Shown in pieces: positions 1 through 7,073 of a stretch of DNA of 14,840 nt. This stretch comes from JABDPF01 sp036351055 (GTDB lineage Bacteria > Pseudomonadota > Gammaproteobacteria > Xanthomonadales > SZUA-36). The translations under genes were made by a program, and so were the position numbers. The stretch's first letter is position 1. The number at the start of each line of letters is the position of its first letter. Where the stretch lies: positions 1 through 14,840 of the forward strand of contig JAZBOH010000214.1 of the NCBI GenBank assembly GCA_036351055.1. Direction: 5' to 3'. Under the pieces are notes generated by a model. That model searched no databases. It saw nothing but the letters and a program-made list of their open reading frames with translations, and was not told where the DNA came from.

Positions 1-1
1 A

Positions 2-556
2 TTTTCCGACCAGCCTGTTTCGAGGGAGGTTATCGAGAACGCCTTACTGGCTGCCGGAACCGCGCCCAATGGGGCCAATATGCAGCCCTGGTATTTTGTC
101 GCGATCTCGGAACCGGAATTGAAGAAGAAGATCCGCCAGGCCGCCGAGCAAGAGGAGGTCGCGTTTTACCAACACCGCGCCTCCGGGGAGTGGCTGGAGG
201 CACTGGCGCCACTGGGCACCAACCATGAAAAACCCTTCCTGGAAATCGCGCCCTGGCTGATCGTCGTGTTTTTGCGCAAATTCTCATACGGAAAAAACGG
301 CGAAAAGCGCAAGAATTATTACACCGCCGAGTCGGTCGGCATTGCCTGTGGCTTCCTCCTGACGGCGCTGCACAAGGCCGGACTGGGAACGCTCACGCAC
401 ACACCCAGCCCGATGAAATTCCTTAACCAGGTGCTGGGCAGGCCAAAAGACGAACGCGCGTACATGGTGATCGTGGCCGGACACCCGGCCAAGGACGCCA
501 GCGTTCCGGTGATCGGCAAAAAAACGCTGGAAGAAATCGCCGAATTCAGGGACTAG
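2..556 (+). CDS. Nitroreductase family flavoprotein, iodotyrosine deiodinase-like (5' end cut by window edge)
   Basis: The reading frame is open from base 2 and no start codon in it is convincing, so the gene begins outside the window. The visible 184 residues are about 85% of a typical family member. Family members bind FMN as cytoplasmic homodimers and use NAD(P)H or a reductase partner. Seen: a TAPNGANMQPW segment (residues 20-30, the FMN-binding N-terminal motif), SVGIACGFLLTALHKAGLG in the middle, and a late LGRPKDERAYMVIVAGHPA strand followed by VPVIGKKTLEEI. From memory of vertebrate iodotyrosine deiodinase, its zwitterion-binding lid residues Glu, Tyr and Lys line up with Glu52, Tyr56 and Lys77 here (visible-fragment numbering). 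This favours the deiodinase/dehalogenase branch over NfsB-type enzymes. The physiological substrate in bacteria is unclear, so a halogenated tyrosine or phenol is only a guess. Its stop overlaps the stop of the convergent small membrane protein gene by three bases. Confidence 0.88.
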   Translation, partial: FSDQPVSREVIENALLAAGTAPNGANMQPWYFVAISEPELKKKIRQAAEQEEVAFYQHRASGEWLEALAPLGTNHEKPFLEIAPWLIVVFLRKFSYGKNGEKRKNYYTAESVGIACGFLLTALHKAGLGTLTHTPSPMKFLNQVLGRPKDERAYMVIVAGHPAKDASVPVIGKKTLEEIAEFRD

Positions 557-813
557 ACCGGTGTTTTGCCGTCGACCGGAGGATCCCGGTCCTGGCCCTC
601 TTCATCTTCTTCGTGCTGTTCCTGACGCGCCTCTTCGGCCAGGCGGATGTTTTTCTCCAACTCGGGGTCGGGCGCAAACATCGTCAGGAGCGCACCCGAG
701 AGCACGGCGCCCTTGCTGCCGGTTCTGGCCCAACGGGCCAGCACAACCATCACGATGATGACGGCGAGGAGGGACATGGCGATCAACAGACCGGCTTTGA
801 GGTTCGCGTCCAT
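553..813 (-). CDS. Small single-pass membrane protein with acidic C-terminal tail
   Basis: I do not recognise a named family. From the ATG at 813 the product is 86 residues. A strongly hydrophobic stretch at about residues 7-27 (LLIAMSLLAVIIVMVVLA) is followed by RWAR, which predicts a membrane anchor with a cytoplasmic C-terminus by the positive-inside rule. Then comes a short linker (GALLTMFAPDPELEKNIRLAEE), probably helical, and a tail rich in Glu, Asp and Gln. The frame could also begin at a TTG at 819, two codons earlier; neither start has a strong ribosome binding site. The stop (553-555) lies inside the last bases of the upstream convergent nitroreductase gene. The residue composition (one clean membrane segment, one charged tail) looks like a real protein rather than a shadow, and the overlapping plus-strand frames make proline/arginine-rich nonsense. 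The function is unknown; similar small proteins often act as membrane accessory subunits. Confidence 0.6.
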   Translation of the reverse strand: MDANLKAGLLIAMSLLAVIIVMVVLARWARTGSKGAVLSGALLTMFAPDPELEKNIRLAEEARQEQHEEDEEGQDRDPPVDGKTPV

Positions 814-879
814 GATCAATAGATGGATGCCCCGGTTTCAGAAAGCAATCCCGGCGCCAGTGCTTTTTGCTAGACTCGC

Positions 880-898
880 CGGATCATCGCAAGATCCG
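880..898. other. Short inverted repeat in the leader of the LEA2 lipoprotein gene
   Basis: CGGATC (880-885) and GATCCG (893-898) are separated by seven bases and could form a small hairpin. It lies between the divergent small membrane protein and lipoprotein genes, ending 8 bases before the GGGAGGA ribosome binding site. No T-tract follows, so it is not a terminator. It might be a regulator site or a 5' leader hairpin. A candidate -10 box TAGACT (871-876) lies just upstream, without a clear -35 box. Confidence 0.3.
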
Positions 899-918
899 CT
901 ATTACCGGGAGGACTGGA

Positions 919-1386
919 TTGAAATCACTGCTGTCGAGCCTTTTTTTACTTGTTTTGCTGCCGGGCTGTGCAACGATGAGCCCGGACTACGAAGAACCTT
1001 CAGTCGCGATGACCTCGTTTCGAGCCTTGCCTTCCGAGGGCATGGTGCCCGCTTTCGAGGTCGGCCTGCGCATCATCAACCCCAACAGCCAGGACCTTGA
1101 CCTGCAAGGCATCGTCTACACGATCTCCCTTGAAGGCCATGAACTCGTGAAGGGCGTTGGAAAGGACTTTCCTGTCATCGAAGCGTATACGCAGGAGGAC
1201 GTGACGCTCACCGCCAGCGTCCAGTTACTCAGCGGCCTGCGCCTGGTCAACGAACTGATGCGCTCCCAGGACCCTTCCATGAACTACGCGTTCGAGGCGA
1301 AGCTGGACCTCGGCGGACTGTACCCTTCGATCAGGATCAGCGAGAGCGGAGAAATAGACCTGGCGGGTACGTCATCACCACGGTAG
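919..1386 (+). CDS. LEA type 2 (WHy/LEA14-like) family lipoprotein
   Basis: The product has 155 residues. It starts at TTG (919-921), chosen because a strong GGGAGGA ribosome binding site (907-913) precedes it by five bases and because it gives an intact lipoprotein signal: MKSLLSSLFLLVLLPGC, with lipidated Cys17. The rest, residues 25-150, reads as a LEA14/WHy immunoglobulin-like beta sandwich. The family signature is seen in FEVGLRIINPNSQDLDLQG, YTISLEGHELVKGVG and the later strand FEAKLDLGG. The protein is therefore expected to be anchored in the cell envelope, facing the periplasm. Proteins of this fold are linked to desiccation or stress in plants; bacterial members have no settled role. 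Its 3' end overlaps the convergent dehydrogenase gene by 12 bases, so the two transcripts must run into each other unless termination is early. The family call is firm from sequence; the function is not. Confidence 0.85.
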   Translation: MKSLLSSLFLLVLLPGCATMSPDYEEPSVAMTSFRALPSEGMVPAFEVGLRIINPNSQDLDLQGIVYTISLEGHELVKGVGKDFPVIEAYTQEDVTLTASVQLLSGLRLVNELMRSQDPSMNYAFEAKLDLGGLYPSIRISESGEIDLAGTSSPR

Positions 1387-2034
1387 TTCGTAACCTTCCT
1401 GGTGCCAAAAGGTGCCGGTCTTGCCGATATCGAGGCCGTCCATCGTCCGGATCAGGCCGGCAGCCGATTCCTCAACCGGGATACCGGTACCCTGGGTCAT
1501 ATCCGTCGATACCCAGCCGGGGTGCAGCAGGAACACGGCAATACCTGTTTCTTTCAGGTCGATGCTCAGGCTTTTCCCGGCCATGTTAACAGCCGCCTTC
1601 GACATCCTGTAGCCGTACGAACCACCCGAATCGTTGTCGCCGATCGATCCCATCCGGCTGGTCACGATAAAAACTTTCGACCCCGCCGACAACCGCTCGC
1701 GCAGTGCGGCCGTGACCCGCAAGGGACCAATGGCGTTGATACGGAACTGGCGTTCCATGGCCTCAAAATCAGGATTCTCCAGCGAGCTGCGTTCGAGAAT
1801 CCCGGCATTGTTCACCAGCCAGTCAAGTCTGCGCTCGCCTACAGCCGCGGCCAGTTTCTGCACGGAATCATCACCGCCCACATCGATGCCTTCAATGACC
1901 TCGATCCCCAACCCACCGAGCTCCGCGCTCGAACGCCTGCAAACCGCGATCACGTTGTCGCCCCTGGCATGCAGACGTGCGGCCATTTCAAGACCAATGC
2001 CCCGGTTTGCGCCGGTAATCAGGACTGTTTTCAT
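1375..2034 (-). CDS. Short-chain dehydrogenase/reductase, CsgA (C-factor)-like
   Basis: This is a 219-residue classical SDR with a Rossmann fold, an NAD(P)H-dependent oxidoreductase of unknown substrate, expected in the cytoplasm. Motifs seen: TGANRGIG (residues 7-14, dinucleotide binding), NNAG (75-78), the TSRMGS segment carrying the catalytic serine (125-130), and the catalytic Tyr142-x-x-x-Lys146 in YRMSK. HPGWVSTDM follows in the C-terminal third. The spacing between the serine segment and the tyrosine is a little longer than in typical SDRs, as in the C-factor/sniffer-like subgroup. The ATG at 2034 is preceded by GGAGA about nine bases upstream. The gene follows the RND pump gene on the same strand after a 69-base gap with no terminator, so it could be the last gene of the efflux operon or have its own promoter. 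It overlaps the convergent LEA2 lipoprotein gene by 12 bases. Confidence 0.9.
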   Translation of the reverse strand: MKTVLITGANRGIGLEMAARLHARGDNVIAVCRRSSAELGGLGIEVIEGIDVGGDDSVQKLAAAVGERRLDWLVNNAGILERSSLENPDFEAMERQFRINAIGPLRVTAALRERLSAGSKVFIVTSRMGSIGDNDSGGSYGYRMSKAAVNMAGKSLSIDLKETGIAVFLLHPGWVSTDMTQGTGIPVEESAAGLIRTMDGLDIGKTGTFWHQEGYELPW

Positions 2035-2103
2035 GCTGTGTTTTCTCCAGGCTGGATTCTTCGAGTAGCTGCGATTATGTGCGCGGGCAGAGCCACCGTC
2101 CAG

Positions 2104-5100
2104 TCACGCGCTTGCCCTGTCGCGGAAACGCTCCACCTTGTGCTCCACCAGTGAATACAGGGCCGGCACGACAACCAGGGTCAGCAGGGTTGAACTGACC
2201 AGGCCGCCAATCACCGCAACCGACAAGGGTGCATTGGTTGCAGAACCCGCCCCCAGTCCGATGGCGGCAGGCGACAAGGCCAGGATCACGGTGATCGAGG
2301 TCATCAGCACGGGCCGCATGCGGATCGGGCAGGCGGCTTCGAGGGCGTCGTTGATACCCATGCCCTCAGCGCGCATCTGGTTGGTCAAATCGACCAGCAG
2401 GATCGAGTTCTTCGCCACCAGGCCGACCAGCAGGACCAGGCCGATCATCGAGTAGATGTTCAGCGTATGACCGGTCAGCCAGAGGGCGCCGACACCTCCA
2501 ATGATCGCCAGGGGCTGGGCCACCATGATGATCAGCGGCTGCAGGAAGGAATTGAACTGGCTGGCCAGCACCATGTAGACCAGGATCATCGCCGTGACAA
2601 AGGCAAACAGCATGTAGTACACGGTTTTTCCGAACTCGGACGAGCGGCCGATCATGCGCACGCCGTAACCTGGCGGCAGCATGGCCTCGGCCGTTTCCAG
2701 CACGTAGTCGATGGCGGCCGCTTCGGCCATCCGGGGCGTGCCAAGGAACTGGGCCGAATATTGCAAGTCGTAGCGGGAAACCACCGCCGGCCCCAGGCTT
2801 TGCCGCATTTCCACCAGGTTATCCAGGCGCACCAGTTCAGAGGCAGGCGTCCGCAGATAGATCCTGCTCAGGTCGGGCGCATTCTGCAGGCTGCCCTGCC
2901 CCGCTTTCAAACGCACGTCGTAGCGCTCGCCGTCACCCGGATCATCGTTATAGCGGGCCACGTCATAACCACCGGACAGTACATTCACGGCCAGCGCGAC
3001 ATCACGCGTCGAAAGGCCAAGGTCCCGGATGCGTTCCCGGTTGGGTGACATTTCCAGCTGCGGCAATTCCAGCTGCAATAACAGGTCAAGGCTGCCGATG
3101 TCGGGATTCTTCATCAGCTCCTGCCGCAGGTCCGCCGCCAACAGGGCCACACGCTCCAGGTCCGGGCCTCGCAATACGAACTGCAGTGGGTCGCCCCGCT
3201 GGCCGCCAACCATCGGCACCTCGGTCACGAAGGTTTCGACACCCGGTATACGGGCGAAGCGTTGGCGCAGCGAATCCATCACCTCGCCCTGTGCCACATC
3301 ACGGTCGTCCCAGTGCGCCAGGTTCACCACCACGCTGCCCTGGCTCACCTGCCGTGCCTGGTCGTCGCCGATGGTGGCAAACGAGGAAACGATGGCCGGG
3401 TACCCGGCGAGGATCGCCTCGATATCGCGGATCTTGGACTCCGTGTACTCGATGCTGGAACCCAGGGGGGCCTTGACCGCGACCAGGAAGCGCCCTTCGT
3501 CTTCTTCAGGCATGAATCCCTTGTCCACCTGGCCGAAGAAAAAACCACTGCTCAATACCGCCAGGAACGCGGCGAGCAGCACCAGCTTCCGGTGCCGCAG
3601 GCTCGACGTAATCAGCCTGCGGTAACGGCTGTCCATGGCCTTGAAGCCGCGCTCGATGTAACGGTACAGGGGGCCGTGCTCAGCCGAAAACCTGAGGTGC
3701 CGGGAACACAGGGCAGGCGTCAGTGAGAGGGCCACGAACAGGGAAACCAGTACACCGACCGTGACCACCACCGCGAAGGACATGAAAAAGCTGCCGATGA
3801 TGCCTTCCATGAAAATAACCGGCGCGAAAATGGACACCAGGGTCATGGTCGCCGCCAACACGGCAAAAACCACCTGGCGGCTGCCCCGTCGCGATGCGCT
3901 GACCGGGTCGGTATTACCCATTTCCATCTGCCGGTAGATGTTCTCCAGCACCACGATGGCGTCATCCACCACGATCCCGATCAGCAGCAACAGGCCCAGC
4001 AAGGTCATGGCATTGAAGGTGAAACCCGCGAAATACATCACGGCTACCGCGCCGAGGAGCGACACCGGGATGGCCGCGGCGATTATCAGGGTGCCCGGCA
4101 GGCTTTTGAGGAAAAGCAGCACCACCAATGCAGTCAACAGGGTGCCCAGCACGATATGCTCTTCCAGCGCACTGACGATATCTTCGATCAGGTCGGCGTC
4201 GCTGTAGGCCACTTCAAGTTTCATGCCTGGCGGCAAGGCCGGCAGGATTTCTTCGGCCAGGCGCCGCTCGACTTCCTGCACGATGGTCACGGTATTGGCG
4301 TTATCCACCTTGACGATGCCAATCCCCACGGTCGGCAGGCCATTGAAACTGGCGAACTTGCGGTGGTCCTCGAGGCCATCCACCACGTCAGCGATGTCAC
4401 CGAGGCGAATCGGCGCACCCTGTGGATAAGCAATAATCAGCTGCTCCAGTTCCCGCGGGTCGTGAAATTCGAGGTCCAGCTTGACCAGTTTTTCGAGCTC
4501 ACCACCGACCAGGAAACCGCCTTGCATGCGGATATGCTCAGCTGCAAACGCCCCGATCACATCGTTTGCAGCGATGCCAAACGCCGCCATCCGGTCCGGG
4601 TCCAGGTTGACACGGATGGTGCGCTTTCGTTCACCCCCAAGCCTTACTTCACCAACACCATCAATGGTTTCCAAGCGCTTCTTAATGTAATTACGCGCAT
4701 ATTGATTGAGCTGCTGAAGGGTCCTGTCACCGGTCAGCGCCAGCCACATGACCGGCATGGCGCCAAACTCGACCTTGGCGACAACGGGTGGATCGGCTTC
4801 CTTGGGCAGACCGGGAAGCACCTGGTTGACCTTCGCCTGTACTTCGTTGAACGCGATATCCACGTTCTTGTCGAGTCCGAAGCGGATAATGACAACCGAT
4901 ACGCCGGGCGCCGACGTGGACTGGATGTATTCGATATCCGGCACGCTGTTGACCGTGGTCTCGATCAGGTTGGCGACACTGGAATCGACGATCTCCGGGC
5001 TGGCGCCCGGCAACACCGTTTGCACCGAAATGATGGGGAAATCAATTTTCGGAAAGCGATCGACGCCGATGCGGTCGTAGGCGATCAGGCCGAATAGCAG

Positions 5101-5217
5101 GAGCACGCCGGACAGCATGTAGGCAAACACGTTCCGCTCAATGAAAAACTCGGGCAGACTCTTGCCCAGTTGTTGCATGACGGGTGTTTTTGCACCCGGC
5201 TTCGGCGATTCATTCAT
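2104..5217 (-). CDS. Efflux RND transporter permease subunit (AcrB/HAE1-like)
   Basis: This 1037-residue inner-membrane proton/drug antiporter has the full length expected of the family. Seen in order: an N-terminal membrane helix (about 29-48), the first large periplasmic domain (to about 340), helices 2-6 (about 355-500), a cytoplasmic linker, helix 7 (about 545-562), the second periplasmic domain, and the C-terminal helix bundle (about 868-1025). Proton-relay residues are present: the Asp pair 418-419 in GIVVDDAIVVLENIYR (TM4) and Lys936 in GLVAKNSILLVDLTNQ (TM10). GFMPEEDEG at 567-575 starts the second periplasmic loop as in HAE1 pumps. The subfamily looks closer to MexF/MdtC-type divergent pumps than to AcrB itself, so the substrate cannot be read. 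Its ATG overlaps the stop of the membrane-fusion protein gene (ATGA), giving translational coupling. No outer-membrane factor is encoded nearby. Confidence 0.97.
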   Translation of the reverse strand: MNESPKPGAKTPVMQQLGKSLPEFFIERNVFAYMLSGVLLLFGLIAYDRIGVDRFPKIDFPIISVQTVLPGASPEIVDSSVANLIETTVNSVPDIEYIQSTSAPGVSVVIIRFGLDKNVDIAFNEVQAKVNQVLPGLPKEADPPVVAKVEFGAMPVMWLALTGDRTLQQLNQYARNYIKKRLETIDGVGEVRLGGERKRTIRVNLDPDRMAAFGIAANDVIGAFAAEHIRMQGGFLVGGELEKLVKLDLEFHDPRELEQLIIAYPQGAPIRLGDIADVVDGLEDHRKFASFNGLPTVGIGIVKVDNANTVTIVQEVERRLAEEILPALPPGMKLEVAYSDADLIEDIVSALEEHIVLGTLLTALVVLLFLKSLPGTLIIAAAIPVSLLGAVAVMYFAGFTFNAMTLLGLLLLIGIVVDDAIVVLENIYRQMEMGNTDPVSASRRGSRQVVFAVLAATMTLVSIFAPVIFMEGIIGSFFMSFAVVVTVGVLVSLFVALSLTPALCSRHLRFSAEHGPLYRYIERGFKAMDSRYRRLITSSLRHRKLVLLAAFLAVLSSGFFFGQVDKGFMPEEDEGRFLVAVKAPLGSSIEYTESKIRDIEAILAGYPAIVSSFATIGDDQARQVSQGSVVVNLAHWDDRDVAQGEVMDSLRQRFARIPGVETFVTEVPMVGGQRGDPLQFVLRGPDLERVALLAADLRQELMKNPDIGSLDLLLQLELPQLEMSPNRERIRDLGLSTRDVALAVNVLSGGYDVARYNDDPGDGERYDVRLKAGQGSLQNAPDLSRIYLRTPASELVRLDNLVEMRQSLGPAVVSRYDLQYSAQFLGTPRMAEAAAIDYVLETAEAMLPPGYGVRMIGRSSEFGKTVYYMLFAFVTAMILVYMVLASQFNSFLQPLIIMVAQPLAIIGGVGALWLTGHTLNIYSMIGLVLLVGLVAKNSILLVDLTNQMRAEGMGINDALEAACPIRMRPVLMTSITVILALSPAAIGLGAGSATNAPLSVAVIGGLVSSTLLTLVVVPALYSLVEHKVERFRDRASA

Positions 5218-6323
5218 GACCCACCATCCCGGACACTGACCCGGGCGCCGTCACTCAGGTAATGGGCACCATCGCTGACCACGGTTTCGCCGACTTCGAG
5301 CCCGGACAGGATCTCGATCCAGCCGTTTTGACGCTGGCCCGGCTCGACGACCTGCTGGCGCACAATACCGGTCGCCACATCATCCAGTACGTAAACCACC
5401 TGCCCCGCAGGGCGTTCAACCAGGGAGACCACCGGGACGGCGGCGGCCGATGGCCGATTTTCAACCACCACCACGGCTTCAACGGTGGCTTCAGGCCGCC
5501 ATTCGCCGGGGTTACTGATATGGGCTATGGCCACCAGCGAACGGCTGGCCATGCCGACCTGTGGCTTGATCAGGTCCACCGTGGCCTCGTAGACCTGGCC
5601 CGGTGCGATCGGGCTTTCCAGCATCATGCGCTGGCCCGGCTGTAGAAGGTGACCGACGGTTTCCGGAAACGGAAGCTCGGCGCGCAGATTGCGGGTATCC
5701 GTCACCGTAAGCATCGGGCTTCCGGGCTGGACGTAATCACCCACGGACACGTGGCGTTTTTCCACCACGCCGTTGACCGGGGAACGCAGTTCGGCCTTGG
5801 ATAGGCGGTCCTCGGTGATCGCCAGGCGGGCTTCGGCCGCCGCCATCGATGCCCGGTCGGCCGCCAGCTTGGCCTCGGCGTCATCCAGGCGTTCCTGCGA
5901 CATCGCGTTGGTCGTTTTCAGGTCCCGGTAGCGGCTGACCCGCCGTTCCTCGTTGGCAATACTCACGACCAGCGACTGGATCGCGGCCTGGGCCTCGCGC
6001 CGGGCCAGTTCGAAGGCGGTCGTGTCGAGCCGGATCAGTACCTGCCCCTGTTCTACCGTTTCACCGTCATCAACCCGTACATCCATCACCCGCGCGCCAA
6101 CTTCGGCGGCCAGTAGCGGCGTATTCCGGCTGACCAGCCGGCCCACGGAATGCAGACTGGTCTGGACATCACGGGACTCGACCCGGGCGATTTCCACTGC
6201 CACCGCCCGCGTCCCGGCGCCTTCCCCGTCTTGGCCGGCCCCGTCGCCGCACGCGGCAAGCATTGCAGCCAGCACGGGCGCCAACGAAAGCAGACGGAAA
6301 ATGGCACAGCGGGAGATGTTCAT
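5214..6323 (-). CDS. Efflux RND transporter periplasmic adaptor (membrane fusion lipoprotein)
   Basis: The product has 369 residues. The N-terminus is a lipoprotein signal ending LAAC, with lipidation expected at Cys25, followed by a Gly/Asp-rich flexible linker. The HlyD/AcrA architecture is visible: the first half of the lipoyl (barrel-sandwich) domain around residues 70-100 (VGARVMDVRVDDGETVEQG), an alpha-helical hairpin of about 105-172 rich in Ala, Glu and Arg, the second lipoyl half at 177-207 (AELRSPVNGVVEKRHVSVGDYV), a beta-barrel domain, and a membrane-proximal domain ending in GLEVGETVVSDGAHYLSDGARV. It links the RND pump to an outer-membrane channel. The start at 6323 has AGAGGAG nine bases upstream and overlaps the repressor stop by ATGA. 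The stop overlaps the pump start in the same way, so the three genes form one tightly coupled operon. Confidence 0.96.
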   Translation of the reverse strand: MNISRCAIFRLLSLAPVLAAMLAACGDGAGQDGEGAGTRAVAVEIARVESRDVQTSLHSVGRLVSRNTPLLAAEVGARVMDVRVDDGETVEQGQVLIRLDTTAFELARREAQAAIQSLVVSIANEERRVSRYRDLKTTNAMSQERLDDAEAKLAADRASMAAAEARLAITEDRLSKAELRSPVNGVVEKRHVSVGDYVQPGSPMLTVTDTRNLRAELPFPETVGHLLQPGQRMMLESPIAPGQVYEATVDLIKPQVGMASRSLVAIAHISNPGEWRPEATVEAVVVVENRPSAAAVPVVSLVERPAGQVVYVLDDVATGIVRQQVVEPGQRQNGWIEILSGLEVGETVVSDGAHYLSDGARVSVRDGGS

Positions 6324-6976
6324 GATTCAAGGCTCCTCTGGCCGGCAGGGATCAACATTCCGTGCAGGATGATATCCATCATTTCTTCGCTGAACTGTTC
6401 GTTGGGCCGATCGAACCGGTTCAACGGCGGATACTTTTTCATTTCGTAGGACTGGAAGTAGAACAGGTCGATTCCGAGTATCAGGGTGGCGCACAGACCC
6501 GGGTCAACGCCCGCCCGCAGCAAACCGGCCTTCTGGCCGTTTTCGAAAATGCCGATCAGGCGTTCGAAAATGCCGCCGACAACCTGCTCGGCCATGATTT
6601 TCTGCCACTTCGACTCCCCTGAAAAAAGTTCCCGGAGCAAGAGTCGAACGGTCATTGCGTTTTCAAACAGGTGGGCCAGGTGAACCTGCGCAAATTTTCG
6701 CAAACGCTGTTCGAAATCGCCTTTGCCTTCAGCGAGGGTTTCCACCATTTCCGACAGGCTCTGCGCACTCGCCTGCATGATGGCCAGGTAAAGGGCTTCT
6801 TTCGATTCGAAGTGGTGGTAGATATTCGACTTGCTGACCCCCGCCTCCAGGGCGACACCGCGCATCGAGACACCGTCGAATCCCTGCTCGGAGAATAGCC
6901 GGATGGCCGCATCCAGTATGGCCTTCCCTCCCGCGGAGTGCGGCGTGGCGGCGTTTTTCATGAGAATGGTCGACAT
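6320..6976 (-). CDS. TetR/AcrR family transcriptional repressor of the efflux operon
   Basis: The product has 218 residues from the ATG at 6976. The N-terminal TetR DNA-binding domain is clear: an AILDAAIRLFSEQGFDGVSMRGVALEAGVSKSNIYHHFESKEALY-type block at residues 19-63, with the helix-turn-helix at about 37-56. The C-terminal ligand domain is variable as usual and ends around SEEMMDIILHGML. The frame can be read back to a GTG at 7027, giving 235 residues, but that extension translates a perfect-looking operator, whereas ATG 6976 has AAGGA nine bases upstream. The shorter start is preferred. As the first gene of the repressor-adaptor-pump operon, preceded by its presumed operator, it most likely represses itself and the pump until a pump substrate binds. 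The inducer cannot be inferred. Confidence 0.95.
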   Translation of the reverse strand: MSTILMKNAATPHSAGGKAILDAAIRLFSEQGFDGVSMRGVALEAGVSKSNIYHHFESKEALYLAIMQASAQSLSEMVETLAEGKGDFEQRLRKFAQVHLAHLFENAMTVRLLLRELFSGESKWQKIMAEQVVGGIFERLIGIFENGQKAGLLRAGVDPGLCATLILGIDLFYFQSYEMKKYPPLNRFDRPNEQFSEEMMDIILHGMLIPAGQRSLES

Positions 6977-6996
6977 GTTCAGGATTCCTTGCGCAA

Positions 6997-7018
6997 ACTG
7001 ACCGTCCGGTCGGTCAGT
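6997..7018. promoter_or_regulatory. Probable TetR-type operator (22-bp near-perfect palindrome)
   Basis: The half-site ACTGACCG (6997-7004) faces CGGTCAGT (7011-7018), with TCCGGT between them. Ten of the eleven base pairs match; only the T/T pair at 7005 and 7010 fails. TGACCG/CGGTCA arms are typical of AcrR/TetR-family operators. It lies 20 bases upstream of the repressor's ATG at 6976 and directly abuts a candidate -10 box, so a bound repressor would cover the transcription start of the efflux operon. Confidence 0.85.
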
Positions 7019-7024
7019 ATTATG
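7019..7024 (-). promoter_or_regulatory. Candidate -10 box of the efflux operon promoter
   Basis: Read on the minus strand, this is CATAAT, five of six matches to TATAAT. The predicted transcription start, about seven bases downstream, falls inside the operator, and the resulting leader of about 35 bases contains the AAGGA site of the repressor gene. No good -35 box is visible at 16-18 bases (TATGCC at 17). The promoter may therefore be weak or activator-dependent. Confidence 0.4.
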
Positions 7025-7048
7025 CACGAGACCCGAAGCCGGGCATAG

Positions 7049-7060
7049 TGACTTAAGTCA
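7049..7060. promoter_or_regulatory. Perfect 12-bp palindrome between ppc and the efflux promoter
   Basis: TGACTTAAGTCA is a perfect dyad. It lies downstream of the ppc stop (7074-7076, TAG on the minus strand) and upstream of the efflux operon. Its centre is about 42 bases upstream of the start site predicted from the -10 box at 7019-7024. No T-tract follows on either strand, so it is not an intrinsic terminator. A regulator binding site is plausible; the protein is unknown. Confidence 0.4.
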
Positions 7061-7073
7061 GGGGGAATTGTTT

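Noticed and set aside
1481..1500. GGTACC-containing sequence similar to the hairpin arm
   Set aside because: Only six to eight bases match and it lies within the conserved dehydrogenase coding sequence; chance match.
1402..2154. 250-residue plus-strand frame
   Set aside because: Antisense to the dehydrogenase, whose SDR motifs are all intact; no ribosome binding site or domain.
2467..3048. 193-residue plus-strand frame rich in His, Gln and Arg
   Set aside because: Antisense shadow of the RND pump gene; composition typical of GC-rich reverse frames.
4156..5097. 313-residue plus-strand frame
   Set aside because: Antisense shadow of the RND pump gene, whose protein is conserved throughout; no recognisable domain.
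7028..7073. Intrinsic terminator for ppc
   Set aside because: The only dyad there (7049-7060) is 12 bp without a loop or T-tract, so it does not look like a terminator.
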